64,000 nt of DNA from Erwinia persicina. Lineage in GTDB: Bacteria > Pseudomonadota > Gammaproteobacteria > Enterobacterales > Enterobacteriaceae. The DNA lies in contig NZ_JACYMO010000013.1 in assembly GCF_014838825.1 (NCBI RefSeq), positions 62,001 through 126,000 on the forward strand. Direction: 5' to 3'. Shown here in pieces: positions 37,755 through 47,202 of this stretch. Below the pieces are notes generated by a model. The model searched no databases. It was not told the origin of the DNA and was given only the letters and a program-made list of their open reading frames with translations. The translations under genes were made by a program, and so were the position numbers. Position 1 is the first letter of the stretch. The number at the start of each line of letters is the position of its first letter.

Positions 37755-37791
37755 TTTGCTGAACGTCTGCAGCTCGCGGGCGTTCAGCAAA
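37755..37791. terminator. Stem-loop between hcp and clpV
   Basis: Perfect 11-bp stem TTTGCTGAACG / CGTTCAGCAAA with a 15-nt loop, no U-run. It could attenuate or process the transcript between hcp and clpV. Confidence 0.45.
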
Positions 37792-37893
37792 GAAACCCAC
37801 AAACTGCCAGCCCGACCGCATGCGCTCTGGTCCCCTTCACGGGAAACAGCGATGGGCGGTAGCGTGTCCAGGAACCGACAAAGAGAGAAATTC

Positions 37894-40533
37894 ATGGAAA
37901 ATCCAGCCATCCTGCTGCGACGTCTGAACCCTTACTGTGCCCGTGCGATGGAAGGCGCGGCTTCGCTCTGCCAGACCCGTGCCCACGCGGAAATTTTGCC
38001 GGAGCACTGGCTGCTGAAGCTGCTTGAACAGGGGGAAGGTGACCTGACGGTGCTTGCGCGCCGCTACGAGTGGGATATGGATGCCATCTGGCAGGATTTA
38101 CTGGGCTGGCTGGATAGTCAGCCGCGCTCGGTACGCAATCGCCCGCAGCTATCTGCTGATATCCAGAAACTGCTGCAGGAAGCCTGGATGCTGGCCTCGC
38201 TTGCCGGAGATCAGAGTATCCGCAGCGTTCATCTGCTGATGGCACTGACGGAAAATCAGCGACTTGCTCACTGTGACGGACTGTGGCCGTTGCTGACGCT
38301 CGGGATGAGTCAGCTTTCCCGCCTGCGCCCGCTGCTGGATGCACAGTCTGATGAACGCCCGGAGCTACAGTTTGAGGCCGAACTGGCCCAGGAGCATGGC
38401 GGTGAGGTGGAGTTTGTGGGGCGTCCTGTGGGTGCAGAGCTGAAAGAGGGCGAACTGAACCCGGCGCTGCAGAACGCGCTGGATAAATTCACCCTCGATG
38501 TCACTGCTAAAGCGAAAGAGGGCAAGATTGACCCGGTGTTTGGCCGTGACACGGAAATCCGCCAGATGGTGGATATCCTCTCAAGACGCCGCAAGAACAA
38601 CCCGATCCTGGTCGGTGAACCGGGCGTCGGCAAAACCGCACTGGTGGAAGGCCTGGCATTGCGGATTGCTGAAGGCAACGTCCCGGGATCCCTCAAACCG
38701 GTCAGCCTGCGCACCCTTGATCTCGGCCTGTTGCAGGCAGGAGCAGGTGTGAAAGGTGAATTTGAACAGCGTCTGAAAAACGTCATCGATGCGGTGCAGC
38801 AGTCGCCTGTGCCGATTCTGCTGTTTATCGACGAAGCCCACACCATTATCGGTGCCGGTAATCAGGCGGGGGGCGCGGATGCGGCCAATCTGCTGAAACC
38901 GGCCCTGGCACGCGGCGAGCTGCGCACCATCGCCGCCACCACCTGGAGCGAGTACAAGCAGTACTTCGAGAAGGACGCCGCGCTGGAGCGCCGCTTCCAG
39001 ATGGTGAAAGTGGACGAACCGGACGACGAAACCGCCTGCCTGATGCTCAGAGGCCTGAAATCCCGCTATGCCGAACACCATAACGTGCACATCACCGATG
39101 ACGCAGTGCGTGCGGCCGTTACGCTTTCCCGCCGCTACCTGACCGGCCGTCAGCTGCCGGACAAGGCAGTCGACCTGCTCGACACCGCCGCTGCCCGCGT
39201 GCGCATGAGCCTTGATACGGTGCCGGAACAAATTGTGCGCCTGAGAGCACAGCTGACCGCGCTGGAACTGGAAGAGCAGGCGCTGCTGGACGATATCGCC
39301 GCCGGCAGCAACCGTGATGGTGACCGCCTGGGTGTGATTGAGCAGCAGCGGGCTGATCTGGACGCGCGTATCGGGGAGCAGGAAGACCGGTTCAGCAACG
39401 AAAAGGCGCTGGCACAGCGACTGATGGCCAGCCGGCAGGACATCAGCCTGCAGGCAGACATTTCCGTCCTGCAGCAGCAGCTCGAAGAGGCACAGCAGGG
39501 CGACGTGCTGGTTCAGGTGGATGTGGGCACCCGCACGGTTGCCAACGTGATTGCCGACTGGACCGGGGTGCCACTTTCCTCATTAATGAAGGACGAGCAG
39601 ACCGAACTGCTGACACTGGAAGCGGAAATCGGCCAGCGTGTAGTGGGCCAGCAGGCGTCGCTTAACGCCATCGCGCAGCGGCTGCGCGCCGCTAAAACCG
39701 GGCTGACCAGCGAGAACGGGCCGCAGGGCGTGTTCCTGCTGGTTGGTCCGAGTGGCGTCGGTAAAACCGAAACCGCGCTGGCGCTGGCGGATGTGCTGTA
39801 CGGCGGTGAAAAATCGCTGATCACCATCAACCTGTCCGAGTACCAGGAGCCGCATACCGTGTCGCAGCTGAAAGGCTCGCCGCCGGGCTATGTCGGCTAC
39901 GGCCAGGGCGGTATTCTGACCGAAGCGGTGCGCAAGCATCCGTACAGCGTGGTGCTACTGGATGAAGTGGAAAAGGCGCACCGCGACGTTATGAACCTGT
40001 TCTATCAGGTCTTCGACCGCGGCTTTATGCGCGACGGCGAAGGGCGTGAAATCGACTTCCGCAACACCGTGATCCTGATGACCTCCAACCTCGGCAGCGA
40101 CCATCTGATGCAGATGCTGGACGAACAACCAGAATCCACCGAAGCAGACCTGCACGAACTGCTGCGCCCGATATTGCGTGACCACTTCCAGCCCGCGCTG
40201 CTGGCGCGCTTCCAGACCGTGATTTACCGTCCGCTGAGTGAGCCTGCCATGCGCACCATCGTGGAAATGAAGCTCGCACAGGTCAGCAAGCGCCTCAACC
40301 GTCACTACGGTCTGACTACGCAGATCGGGGAGAGCCTGTATGACGCGCTGACTGCAGCCTGCCTGCTGCCGGATACCGGCGCGCGCAACGTCGACAGTCT
40401 GCTGAATCAGCAAATTCTGCCGGTACTGAGTCAGCAGCTGCTGACCCATATGGCGGCCAGACAGAAACCACAGTCGCTACGCCTTAGCTGGAGTGAGGAA
40501 GAGGGGATTGGGCTGGAGTTTAAACATGACTGA
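37894..40533 (+). CDS. clpV: T6SS sheath-recycling AAA+ ATPase ClpV (TssH)
   Basis: 879 residues from the ATG at 37894 (AGAGAG upstream; the frame is open from 37756 but the family begins at [19 protein letters not shown]). N-terminal Clp repeat domain, first AAA+ module (Walker A GEPGVGKT at about 240; Walker [10 protein letters not shown]), a coiled-coil middle domain, and second AAA+ module (GPSGVGKT at about 618; [11 protein letters not shown]). It disassembles contracted TssBC sheath. Its last 8 nt overlap the first effector gene. Confidence 0.97.
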   Translation: MENPAILLRRLNPYCARAMEGAASLCQTRAHAEILPEHWLLKLLEQGEGDLTVLARRYEWDMDAIWQDLLGWLDSQPRSVRNRPQLSADIQKLLQEAWMLASLAGDQSIRSVHLLMALTENQRLAHCDGLWPLLTLGMSQLSRLRPLLDAQSDERPELQFEAELAQEHGGEVEFVGRPVGAELKEGELNPALQNALDKFTLDVTAKAKEGKIDPVFGRDTEIRQMVDILSRRRKNNPILVGEPGVGKTALVEGLALRIAEGNVPGSLKPVSLRTLDLGLLQAGAGVKGEFEQRLKNVIDAVQQSPVPILLFIDEAHTIIGAGNQAGGADAANLLKPALARGELRTIAATTWSEYKQYFEKDAALERRFQMVKVDEPDDETACLMLRGLKSRYAEHHNVHITDDAVRAAVTLSRRYLTGRQLPDKAVDLLDTAAARVRMSLDTVPEQIVRLRAQLTALELEEQALLDDIAAGSNRDGDRLGVIEQQRADLDARIGEQEDRFSNEKALAQRLMASRQDISLQADISVLQQQLEEAQQGDVLVQVDVGTRTVANVIADWTGVPLSSLMKDEQTELLTLEAEIGQRVVGQQASLNAIAQRLRAAKTGLTSENGPQGVFLLVGPSGVGKTETALALADVLYGGEKSLITINLSEYQEPHTVSQLKGSPPGYVGYGQGGILTEAVRKHPYSVVLLDEVEKAHRDVMNLFYQVFDRGFMRDGEGREIDFRNTVILMTSNLGSDHLMQMLDEQPESTEADLHELLRPILRDHFQPALLARFQTVIYRPLSEPAMRTIVEMKLAQVSKRLNRHYGLTTQIGESLYDALTAACLLPDTGARNVDSLLNQQILPVLSQQLLTHMAARQKPQSLRLSWSEEEGIGLEFKHD

Positions 40534-41074
40534 AGAAACTCAGGATCAGTTCAGAATTAAAGAAGGTGGTGCCAGGCTACTTACGACGGGTGAGATACAG
40601 CTGGCACAATCTGTTTTTTTATCCACTATTGATTATTCGAAAGTATGGATCCACAGAGAGAGTTATCTTCCTTTCAATTTACAGGATAAGAATACGGCGA
40701 TGACGCCGAACGGGGAGATCTATTTTCGTGACCAATACTGCGACGATTTCTCCCAGACAACTGACGATCTTCAACATATGTTCATCCATGAAATGGGGCA
40801 TGTATGGCAACGAATGAAAGGCATGAATGTTATTATGAGAGGGCTGGTCAGTTGGATGGTGAGCTATCGTTACACACTCGATGGCCGTCTGTTAAGTGAA
40901 TACCCGATGGAGCAGCAGGCGCAGATTATTGCAGATAATTTTACACTAGAGGCTCATGGCTATGATGGTTGGTTGCGTCTCAGGGGCTGGGAGATCGTTA
41001 CTCTTGATGGTGATACATCTGAATCAATGATCCGAGAAATGTATAGAAATTCATTGAGAGGGTTTCCATGGTAA
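40526..41074 (+). CDS. Putative T6SS effector, zincin metallopeptidase-like (intact copy)
   Basis: 182 residues from the ATG at 40526, overlapping clpV by 8 nt. HEMGH at 88-92 is an HExxH zinc-binding motif inside MFIHEMGHVWQ; a possible third ligand lies downstream in the EQQAQIIADNF segment. TPNGEIYFRD and the C-terminus ALRGFPW-like SLRGFPW recur in two broken copies at 42612 and 43404. Such small proteins are often annotated near vgrG as Rhs- or DUF4157-like. No signal peptide, consistent with T6SS delivery. Its 3' end overlaps a lipoprotein gene, the likely immunity partner. AT-rich relative to clpV, suggesting transfer. Confidence 0.75.
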   Translation: MTEETQDQFRIKEGGARLLTTGEIQLAQSVFLSTIDYSKVWIHRESYLPFNLQDKNTAMTPNGEIYFRDQYCDDFSQTTDDLQHMFIHEMGHVWQRMKGMNVIMRGLVSWMVSYRYTLDGRLLSEYPMEQQAQIIADNFTLEAHGYDGWLRLRGWEIVTLDGDTSESMIREMYRNSLRGFPW

Positions 41075-41529
41075 AAATAAAGTGGTGGCATTCAGTACTG
41101 TTTATTATTTTAGCTGTCACTTCTGTCTTTACATTAACCGGATGCCCGTGGGGTGGGATGAAATATTACCCAGCTGAAACAGCCAGCGTCTGGATGAAGA
41201 ATAATGCAGTTTGTTATTACGTCCCAGATAGTAAGGATTATCAGCCTGTTTTCATCTCTATCAACCTTAGGAATAAATCGTCTAAAGAAAGGCAGTTTAC
41301 CGAAAACCCGAATATACGAATTATTAATAGCCAATTATGTATTAGTCCTTCGTTTTACCATTTTCCTGATACGTCAAAAGCCCCATTTATTGTTGAGGTT
41401 GTATTGCAGTCTAAGAGTAAAAGTAACCATCCAAGGAGCTTTGTCACCGGATTTGAAATGATCAACGGTAAGGCTCGGGATGTATCGTTGACGACACGGG
41501 AATACCATGTGCCAGCGACGGCACGCTAA
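41068..41529 (+). CDS. Putative T6SS immunity lipoprotein, paralogue 1
   Basis: 153 residues with lipobox LTGC (C26). It starts inside the last codons of the zincin gene (CCATGGTAA), the same overlap seen at the two other zincin ends. It belongs to the paralogous set at 41563, 42766 and 43826 with a shared pattern: CxxG after the lipobox, DYQPVFISINLR, LCISPSFYHFPD and a C-terminal conserved strand. Expected to be anchored in the periplasm, where it neutralises the cognate peptidase. It is the most diverged of the four, lacking the LTDREIARPYG tail. Confidence 0.75.
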   Translation: MVKIKWWHSVLFIILAVTSVFTLTGCPWGGMKYYPAETASVWMKNNAVCYYVPDSKDYQPVFISINLRNKSSKERQFTENPNIRIINSQLCISPSFYHFPDTSKAPFIVEVVLQSKSKSNHPRSFVTGFEMINGKARDVSLTTREYHVPATAR

Positions 41530-41562
41530 ACACCATACTGAATAGTAACATTCGGCTTCTAT

Positions 41563-42030
41563 ATGATGATAATCCGATGCTTTGATTTATGCCTGAAAGG
41601 AATATTCACCTTCTTTTTCCTTTCCGTGCTGACAGGATGTCTTGGCCCGGGAGACAGGATGATTCCTCATGAAACCACATCTGTCAGCAAGCAGGGGGAA
41701 AATGTATGTTTAGATATTCCAGATGCTCAGGATTATCAACCTGCTGACATGGGGATAAATCCACGAGGAACACCTTCGAAGGAGAAGGCTTTTAATTTCT
41801 CTCCAGGCCTCACGATCGTTAATGGAAAATTATGCATTCCACCTTCTTTTTATCATTTTCCGGATAAGGGGAAGCTTATTTTTGAGTATGTATTGATTTC
41901 AAAGAAAAATGAAGATGAGCCACGGAAATTTGTCGTTGGCGTGGGGGTGAATAATGGGCAGTTATACAATTTTCCTCTGACCGATCGAGAAATAGCAAGG
42001 CCATATGGATCAATTCAAGTTTCCGAGTAG
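41563..42030 (+). CDS. Putative T6SS immunity lipoprotein, paralogue 2 (no cognate effector)
   Basis: 155 residues, lipobox LTGC (C26), then GPGDRMIPHE, DYQPADMGINPRGTPSKEK, LCIPPSFYHFPD and PLTDREIARPYGS. Unlike the other three it is not preceded by a zincin gene (33-bp gap from paralogue 1, no clear ribosome site), so it looks like an orphan immunity gene that protects against effectors of related strains (inference). A 25-codon ORF follows. Confidence 0.75.
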   Translation: MMIIRCFDLCLKGIFTFFFLSVLTGCLGPGDRMIPHETTSVSKQGENVCLDIPDAQDYQPADMGINPRGTPSKEKAFNFSPGLTIVNGKLCIPPSFYHFPDKGKLIFEYVLISKKNEDEPRKFVVGVGVNNGQLYNFPLTDREIARPYGSIQVSE

Positions 42031-42047
42031 CTGGTCAATATAAAATA

Positions 42048-42125
42048 ATGAGAACACTCACCTTTATTGCGTTGTTCGTGATAAGCGTACTCTTTCTTCC
42101 GGATGCATTTTTACACGTCTGTTAA
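42048..42125 (+). CDS. Tiny hydrophobic ORF, frameshifted copy
   Basis: 25 codons, beginning MRTLTFIALFVISVLFLPDAF. A second copy at 44296 encodes 31 residues with the same LFLPDAF core. Here the T-run has five T residues, not six, so the frame ends early. Conserved position after an immunity gene and before a vgrG leader suggests a real small membrane peptide, but coding is unproven. Confidence 0.35.
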   Translation: MRTLTFIALFVISVLFLPDAFLHVC

Positions 42126-42611
42126 GCGCTTTATACCATTAGTGGCGACGGCGAATACGGCATGAATAATTTTGACATGACCGTATAACTGATTAAAGCC
42201 CTCATTGCACAGTCGGGGCTAGAATTGTAATCACTCTTTTTCTTACTCACTAAGTACTTAAACCTGTTACTTGCCCGCCGGCAAGAAAGTCATGGACAGC
42301 AGGTTATCCCATGGAGTCAATATCATGAGTCTGACAGATAAGCTTAATAACACCCTGTCTGCGCTAGCTGAAGGCGGGCTGAACCGCTACCGTCTGGATA
42401 TTCCGTCCTGTACAGCCTCAGTGGACGTGGAAGAATTCAGCGGACAGGAGTTCATGAGTGAGCTTTACCACTACACCATTCTTTTTACCAGCAGCGACCA
42501 GAATATCAGCGCAGCGCAGCTGCTGACCAGGCCTGCCACGCTGACCATGGGAACCGGGCCACTGATGGGGCTGACCGGGCAGAAAGTGGTGCATGGCGTG
42601 GTAACGCATTT
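42093..42611 (+). repeat. Direct repeat copy A (vgrG leader and 5' end)
   Basis: About 519 bp nearly identical to 44341-44860: the tail of the tiny ORF, a noncoding leader with a CTTGCC / GGCAAG hairpin (42270-42285), and the first ~96 codons of vgrG. The copies differ by one T in the T-run and scattered substitutions. The repeat ends abruptly in vgrG at VVTH, where zincin sequence begins. Confidence 0.85.
42325..42611 (+). pseudogene. vgrG 5' fragment
   Basis: From ATG 42325 the first ~96 residues match the intact VgrG at 44574 almost exactly (MSLTDKLNNTLSALAEGG), then the reading frame enters the zincin fragment and stops at 42636. It lacks nearly all of the gp27/gp5-like body, so it is a recombination relic. 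Confidence 0.85.
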
Positions 42612-42772
42612 AGCAAGCACAAATCATTGCAGATAATTTTTCTTTGCAAAGTGAAGGGTATTATGGCTGGTTAAAGCTGAGGATTGACCACAGTATAACT
42701 TTGGATGGTGATATTTCTGAAGCTGTCATTAAACAAGGATATAAAAACGCGTTAAGAGGATTTCCATGGTGA
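42612..42772 (+). pseudogene. Zincin effector 3' fragment (copy 2)
   Basis: In the frame beginning at 42614 the last ~52 codons of a zincin homologue are readable (QAQIIADNFSLQSEGYYGW ... ALRGFPW), ending at TGA 42772. The HExxH part is missing; it is fused out of frame to the vgrG fragment. Its end overlaps the start of the next lipoprotein gene exactly as in the intact pair. Confidence 0.85.
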
Positions 42773-43230
42773 TACCGATAATTTTTCGGGTTATGCGTGC
42801 AGGCCTGCTTGCTGTTATATGTTTGCAGACCTTAACAGGATGTCCGGGGCCTGGCGACAGACTGAAGCCAGATGAAGAGGGGCATATCATTGTTAATGAT
42901 GGGAGTGTTTGCTTCTCTGTCAATGGTGGCGATGACTATGTATTAAAGTACATATCTATTAATCCCCGGGGAACAAAACCAAAAGATGAAAAAATAATAT
43001 TCAGTCCACAGTTACGGATAAATTATGAATTTCTTTGTATTCCACCATCATTTTATAAGTTTAATAAAGATGGCCAGTATTTCATTCAAGCCAGCTTTGC
43101 CTCTTTAAGGCATGCAGACCGTCCTCGACGTATTGTTTCAGCGCTGGAGGTGAGTAAAGGTGTGGTTCATAGCATACGACCCACCGATATGGAGATCCTG
43201 AGGCCGTATGATGAAATGATTAAGAATTGA
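42766..43230 (+). CDS. Putative T6SS immunity lipoprotein, paralogue 3
   Basis: 154 residues, lipobox LTGC (C26), GPGDRLKPDE, YISINPRGTKPKDEK, LCIPPSFYKF and LRPYDEM. Intact although its effector is reduced to a fragment, so it is a retained immunity gene. Starts at ATG 42766 within the end of the zincin fragment. Confidence 0.78.
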   Translation: MVIPIIFRVMRAGLLAVICLQTLTGCPGPGDRLKPDEEGHIIVNDGSVCFSVNGGDDYVLKYISINPRGTKPKDEKIIFSPQLRINYEFLCIPPSFYKFNKDGQYFIQASFASLRHADRPRRIVSALEVSKGVVHSIRPTDMEILRPYDEMIKN

Positions 43231-43255
43231 TGAATAGCAGTCTCGGAGGTAAGTA

Positions 43256-43399
43256 ATGTTCTTTATTATGCTAGTTATTGCCGCCGTACTGTTTTTTTTG
43301 ATAGCTTTTGCTATCTGGGATATGACTTTATTGACTCCGGTCATCGACGGGAGAGTCTGGGTGACAAATTCAGACTGGCCCAATTGGTTAAGAGAGTAA
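43256..43399 (+). CDS. Small membrane protein, 47 residues
   Basis: ATG 43256 follows a strong GGAGG site. The product has one hydrophobic helix (FFIMLVIAAVLFFLIAFAI) and a polar C-terminus (TNSDWPNWLRE). It precedes the truncated zincin copy 3 and may be an unrelated small gene or the remnant of the sequence that replaced the zincin N-terminus. Family unknown. Confidence 0.5.
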   Translation: MFFIMLVIAAVLFFLIAFAIWDMTLLTPVIDGRVWVTNSDWPNWLRE

Positions 43400-43403
43400 C
43401 CTT

Positions 43404-43832
43404 CAATATGGCAGTTATCTGCCTTTTGGATTACAGGGCGAGAATGTGGCAATGACGCCGAATGGTGAGCTCTATTTTCGTAATCAGTACCATGATGACT
43501 TTTCGCAGTCGACCGATCATATGCAGCATCTATTCATCCATGAAATGAGTCATGCCTGGCAACGGGAAAGAGGGATGAATGTTATTGGACGGGGCCTGGT
43601 GAGCTGGATGGTCAGTTATCGTTACACACTCGATGGCCGTCTGTTAAGTGAATATCCGATGGAGCAGCAGGCGCAGATTATTGCAGATAATTTTGTCCTC
43701 CAGAAATTTGGATATGATGCATGGAATTATCTTGAAATAAAAAAATATCCGATTGTTACGCTAGATGGTGATACATCGGAATCGATAATAAGAGAACAAT
43801 ATCGAAATGCATTGCGGGGGGTTCCATGGTGA
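43404..43832 (+). pseudogene. Zincin effector, 5'-truncated (copy 3)
   Basis: The readable homology begins at about 43404 (YLPFGLQGENVAMTPNG) and runs to the stop at 43832 with HEMSH intact and the ALRGVPW end. The first ~45 residues of the intact copy are missing, and the only start nearby is a GTG at 43446 without a good ribosome site. The catalytic core could still be made if another start is used, but I call it a pseudogene. Confidence 0.7.
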
Positions 43833-44277
43833 GGACACTATCTAAAACGCTTTTACTCAGTGTGTGCCTAATGATACTTACAGGGTGTCCTAGCCCAGGT
43901 GACAGAATGGTACCGGACGAAACCTCGTTAGCCAGTTCGAAGGGATGGGAGGTATGTATTAAGATCAAGGATGCGAAGGATTATCAACCTGTTGCTATTG
44001 TCATCAATTTACGCGGAACATCCTCGAAAGAAAAAAATATAACTTCTCTCCTGATCTCATTGTTTCAGATGGAGAGCTCTGTATTCCGTCTTCCTTCTAT
44101 GGCTTTGTAAGTGGCAATAAATATATCGTCGAGTTTTTATTGCGCTCGACCAGAAGTCATAATGAATCAAGAAGTTTTGTTGTCGGTGTGGGGGTTAATA
44201 ATAATCAAGTATATAGTTTCCCTTTGACCGACCGGGAACTTGCAAGGCCCTATGGTTCAATTAAAGTCTCTGAATAG
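43826..44277 (+). pseudogene. Immunity lipoprotein paralogue 4, frameshifted
   Basis: From ATG 43826 the product has lipobox LTGC and GPGDRM-type sequence (PSPGDRMVPDE), but the frame breaks in an A7 run at 44031-44037. Downstream, in the other frame, NFSPDLIVSDGELCIPSSFY ... PLTDRELARPYGS continues to TAG 44277. Adding one A restores a full-length protein, so this is a one-base deletion in a homopolymer (mutation, slippage switch or assembly error). Confidence 0.85.
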
Positions 44278-44295
44278 TGCTCCGGCATCAAAACA

Positions 44296-44391
44296 ATGAA
44301 GATTTTTATTTTTATTAGTTTAGTCATAATGAGTGTGCTGTTTCTTCCGGATGCATTTTTTACACGTCTGTTAAGCGCTTTATACCATTAG
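44296..44391 (+). CDS. Tiny hydrophobic ORF, 31 residues
   Basis: MKIFIFISLVIMSVLFLPDA followed by FFTRLLSALYH. A homologous, frameshifted copy is at 42048. Both follow an immunity gene and precede a vgrG leader. Single hydrophobic helix; coding is supported by conservation of the core but not proven. Confidence 0.4.
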   Translation: MKIFIFISLVIMSVLFLPDAFFTRLLSALYH

Positions 44392-44860
44392 TGGCGACGG
44401 CGAATACGGCATGAATAATTTTGAAATGACCGTATAACTGATTAAAGCCCTCATTGCACTGTCGGGGCTGGAATTGTAATCACTCTTTTTCTTACTCACT
44501 AAGTACTTAAACCTGTTACTTGCCCGCCGGCAAGAAAGTCATGGACAGCAGGTTATCCCATGGAGTCAATATCATGAGTCTGACAGATACGCGTAATAAC
44601 ACCCTGTCTGCGCTAACGGAAGGCGGACTGAACCGCTACCGTCTGGATATTCCGTCCTGTACAGCCTCACTGGATGTGGAAGAATTCAGCGGACAGGAGT
44701 TCATGAGTGAGCTTTACCACTACACCATTCTTTTTACCAGCAGCGACCAGAATATCAGCGCAGCGCAGCTGCTGACCAGGCCTGCCACGCTGACCATGGG
44801 AACCGGGCCACTGATGGGGCTGACCGGGCAGAAAGTGGTGCATGGCGTGGTAACGCATTT
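44341..44860 (+). repeat. Direct repeat copy B (vgrG leader and 5' end)
   Basis: Matches 42093-42611 (see copy A), including a CTTGCC-CGCC-GGCAAG hairpin at 44519-44534 in the vgrG leader. Here the repeat continues into the intact vgrG. Recombination between copies would delete about 2.25 kb. Confidence 0.85.
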
Positions 44861-47201
44861 TAAGCGTATCAGCGGTTCACGTGACCAGGCGACGTACCAG
44901 ATTATTATTGAGCCGTTCCTGTCTCTGCTGCGCAGGCAATTCCGTACCCACCGCTTTTTCGTCAACAAGTCGGTACCGGAAGTCGTCGCCGAAGTGTTGC
45001 AGGAGCATGGCCTGAAAGGCTGGGAGTATGAGTTCACCCTAAAAGCCGACTATCCGAAGCGTGAACAGATTAACCAGTACAAGGAAAATGACCTCGCGTT
45101 CATTGAGCGTTTGCTGGCCGAAGTGGGGATTTTCTACTTCTTTACCCTGCAACCCGACACCCATACCGAAGTGGTGCATTTCGCAGACAAGCAGAGTGCC
45201 TGGACGTTCGGTAAATCTCTGCCACTCAGCAGCCCATCGGGAATGAGTGACAATGCAGCGGATTCGGTCTGGGGCGTTAACGTCCGACACAACGTGGTGG
45301 AGCGCTCTGTCACCGCCAGTGATTACAATCACCGTGAAGCCCAGAATATCCTGACCTCAGTACCGGCGGACATGACCCGCGGTGACGGTGACGGTGTGAC
45401 CTACGGTGAGGTCTATCACTACCTGCCGCGTCATCTTGAACGTGGCGACAAAATCACTCCCTCAGCAGAAACCGGCAACTTCTGGGCGCGCCTGGAGCAC
45501 GAGCGTTTTCTGTCAGGACAGACGACTATAAGCGGGTGTAGCAATGATGCCCTGCTTTCCCCGGCCCAGGTGCTGACCATCAGTGAGAATGTGGTACTGC
45601 CAACGCTACCAACAGAAACGGACAACGGCATCATCATTACCCGCACGGGCTATATCGCCAGCCGTAAGAATGCTCTGTCAGTGGCGTGGGAAGGGATGCC
45701 GTACTACGAGAACCGCTGCTGGCGCCCTGCCGCTAAAAAACGCCCGGTGGTCAGCGGTACCCTGACGGCACGAGTGACCAGCGCCAAGGATAACGACATC
45801 TATGCCTGGCAGGATGCCTCAGGTATGTACCGGGTAAAATTCGATGCCGACCGCGACGACAGGCGTCAGGGCATGGAAAGTATGCCGGTGCGCTTTGCCA
45901 AGCCTTACGGTGGTGACAAGTACGGCTTCCACTTCCCGCTGATCCAGGGCACTGAAGTGGCCATCGCCTTCCATGAGGGCGATCCGGACCGGCCGTACAT
46001 CGCCCACGCGCTGCATGATTCCCGCCACGTTGACCACGTTACTGAAGCCAACAGCACGCGCAACGTTATCCGCACAGCCGGGCTGAACAAGCTGCGGATG
46101 GAAGACAAGCGCGGCGAAGAGCACGTTAAGCTCAGTACGGAGTACGGTGGTAAGACCCAACTTAATTTAGGGCACAACGTCAACGCTTCCAGGGTTCTTC
46201 GTGGCGAGGGGGCGGAGCTGCGTACTGACCGACATGTTTCCATTCGCGGTGGGGCTGGGGTATTTATCACAGCAGATAAACAAACGCTCGCCGGGGACAA
46301 GATGCTCTCTATGAAAGAGGCCATTGCCCAGCTGGAAAATGCTCTGACGATTGCCAAAAGTTTGTCATCTGCTGCTGAAGGGGCTGATGCCCTGCCAGCA
46401 GATACTGCGAGTCAGCAGACGCTTAACGCAGCTCTCAAAGAGCTCGCTAAACCGGGGATCATATTGAATGCGCCTGAAGGGGTGAGTATCACCAGTCCTC
46501 AGGCTGTGCGTGTAGCTTCTGGTGCAGCCAGTGTAGGGATCATGTCCCAGCAAAATACTGATATCAGCGCGCTCAAGCGTTTTACTGTGGCTGCGGGTGA
46601 AGCTGTGAGTATGCTGGCCCGAAAGGCCGGAATGAAACTTTTTGCCGCTAAGGGAAAAGTTGAAATTCAGGCACAGGACGATGAGCTGGAGGCGCTAGCC
46701 AAAAAGGATGTGACCGTAACCAGTACGGAAGGGCGGGTTGAGATCACGGCAGCGAAAGATGTCGTGCTGAAAAACCTGGACGGGTCGTTTATCCAGTTGC
46801 AGGGTAAAAATATTATTATGGGTTGTGAAGGTAATATCCTGTGGAAATGTGCCAATGCGCAGAAAATGGGCAGCGTAAGTATGAGTAGTGTTATGCCCCA
46901 GTTTCTATCTGGATATAGTGGGAAATTTACGGCATCGTCTGATGCAGGAGTTCCAGTTGCAGCTGCGGCATATATGTTGACATCGAGTAATGGGCAGAAA
47001 TTATTTGGTAGAACAGACGAGAGCGGTGAAACAGTCCCAGTTTACTCATCAAACCCGAATGAACCTTTTGAACTTGAAATGATTCAAAGTGATTATTGGT
47101 ACGATAGTGAGAATATTGTGGATAGAGTACATTGCTCATCATTTTCAGATATGTCATTCCAGGGTGATGGTTGTCAATGCAGTGAGTGTGAGGGAAATTA
47201 A
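44574..47201 (+). CDS. vgrG: T6SS spike protein VgrG (TssI)
   Basis: 875 residues from the ATG at 44574 (GGAG at 8 nt; upstream TTG at 44520 rejected). Gp27/gp5-like core (about 20-560), including HFKRISGSRDQATYQ and the VRFAKPYGGDKYGFHFPL OB-fold region, then a DUF2345-type beta-helix extension and a unique C-terminal ~90 residues ending in a Cys-rich tail (GCQCSECEGN). No enzymatic domain is seen, so effectors bind to it. The downstream exported proteins and multidomain effector are likely its cargo set. Confidence 0.95.
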   Translation: MSLTDTRNNTLSALTEGGLNRYRLDIPSCTASLDVEEFSGQEFMSELYHYTILFTSSDQNISAAQLLTRPATLTMGTGPLMGLTGQKVVHGVVTHFKRISGSRDQATYQIIIEPFLSLLRRQFRTHRFFVNKSVPEVVAEVLQEHGLKGWEYEFTLKADYPKREQINQYKENDLAFIERLLAEVGIFYFFTLQPDTHTEVVHFADKQSAWTFGKSLPLSSPSGMSDNAADSVWGVNVRHNVVERSVTASDYNHREAQNILTSVPADMTRGDGDGVTYGEVYHYLPRHLERGDKITPSAETGNFWARLEHERFLSGQTTISGCSNDALLSPAQVLTISENVVLPTLPTETDNGIIITRTGYIASRKNALSVAWEGMPYYENRCWRPAAKKRPVVSGTLTARVTSAKDNDIYAWQDASGMYRVKFDADRDDRRQGMESMPVRFAKPYGGDKYGFHFPLIQGTEVAIAFHEGDPDRPYIAHALHDSRHVDHVTEANSTRNVIRTAGLNKLRMEDKRGEEHVKLSTEYGGKTQLNLGHNVNASRVLRGEGAELRTDRHVSIRGGAGVFITADKQTLAGDKMLSMKEAIAQLENALTIAKSLSSAAEGADALPADTASQQTLNAALKELAKPGIILNAPEGVSITSPQAVRVASGAASVGIMSQQNTDISALKRFTVAAGEAVSMLARKAGMKLFAAKGKVEIQAQDDELEALAKKDVTVTSTEGRVEITAAKDVVLKNLDGSFIQLQGKNIIMGCEGNILWKCANAQKMGSVSMSSVMPQFLSGYSGKFTASSDAGVPVAAAAYMLTSSNGQKLFGRTDESGETVPVYSSNPNEPFELEMIQSDYWYDSENIVDRVHCSSFSDMSFQGDGCQCSECEGN

Positions 47202-47202
47202 A

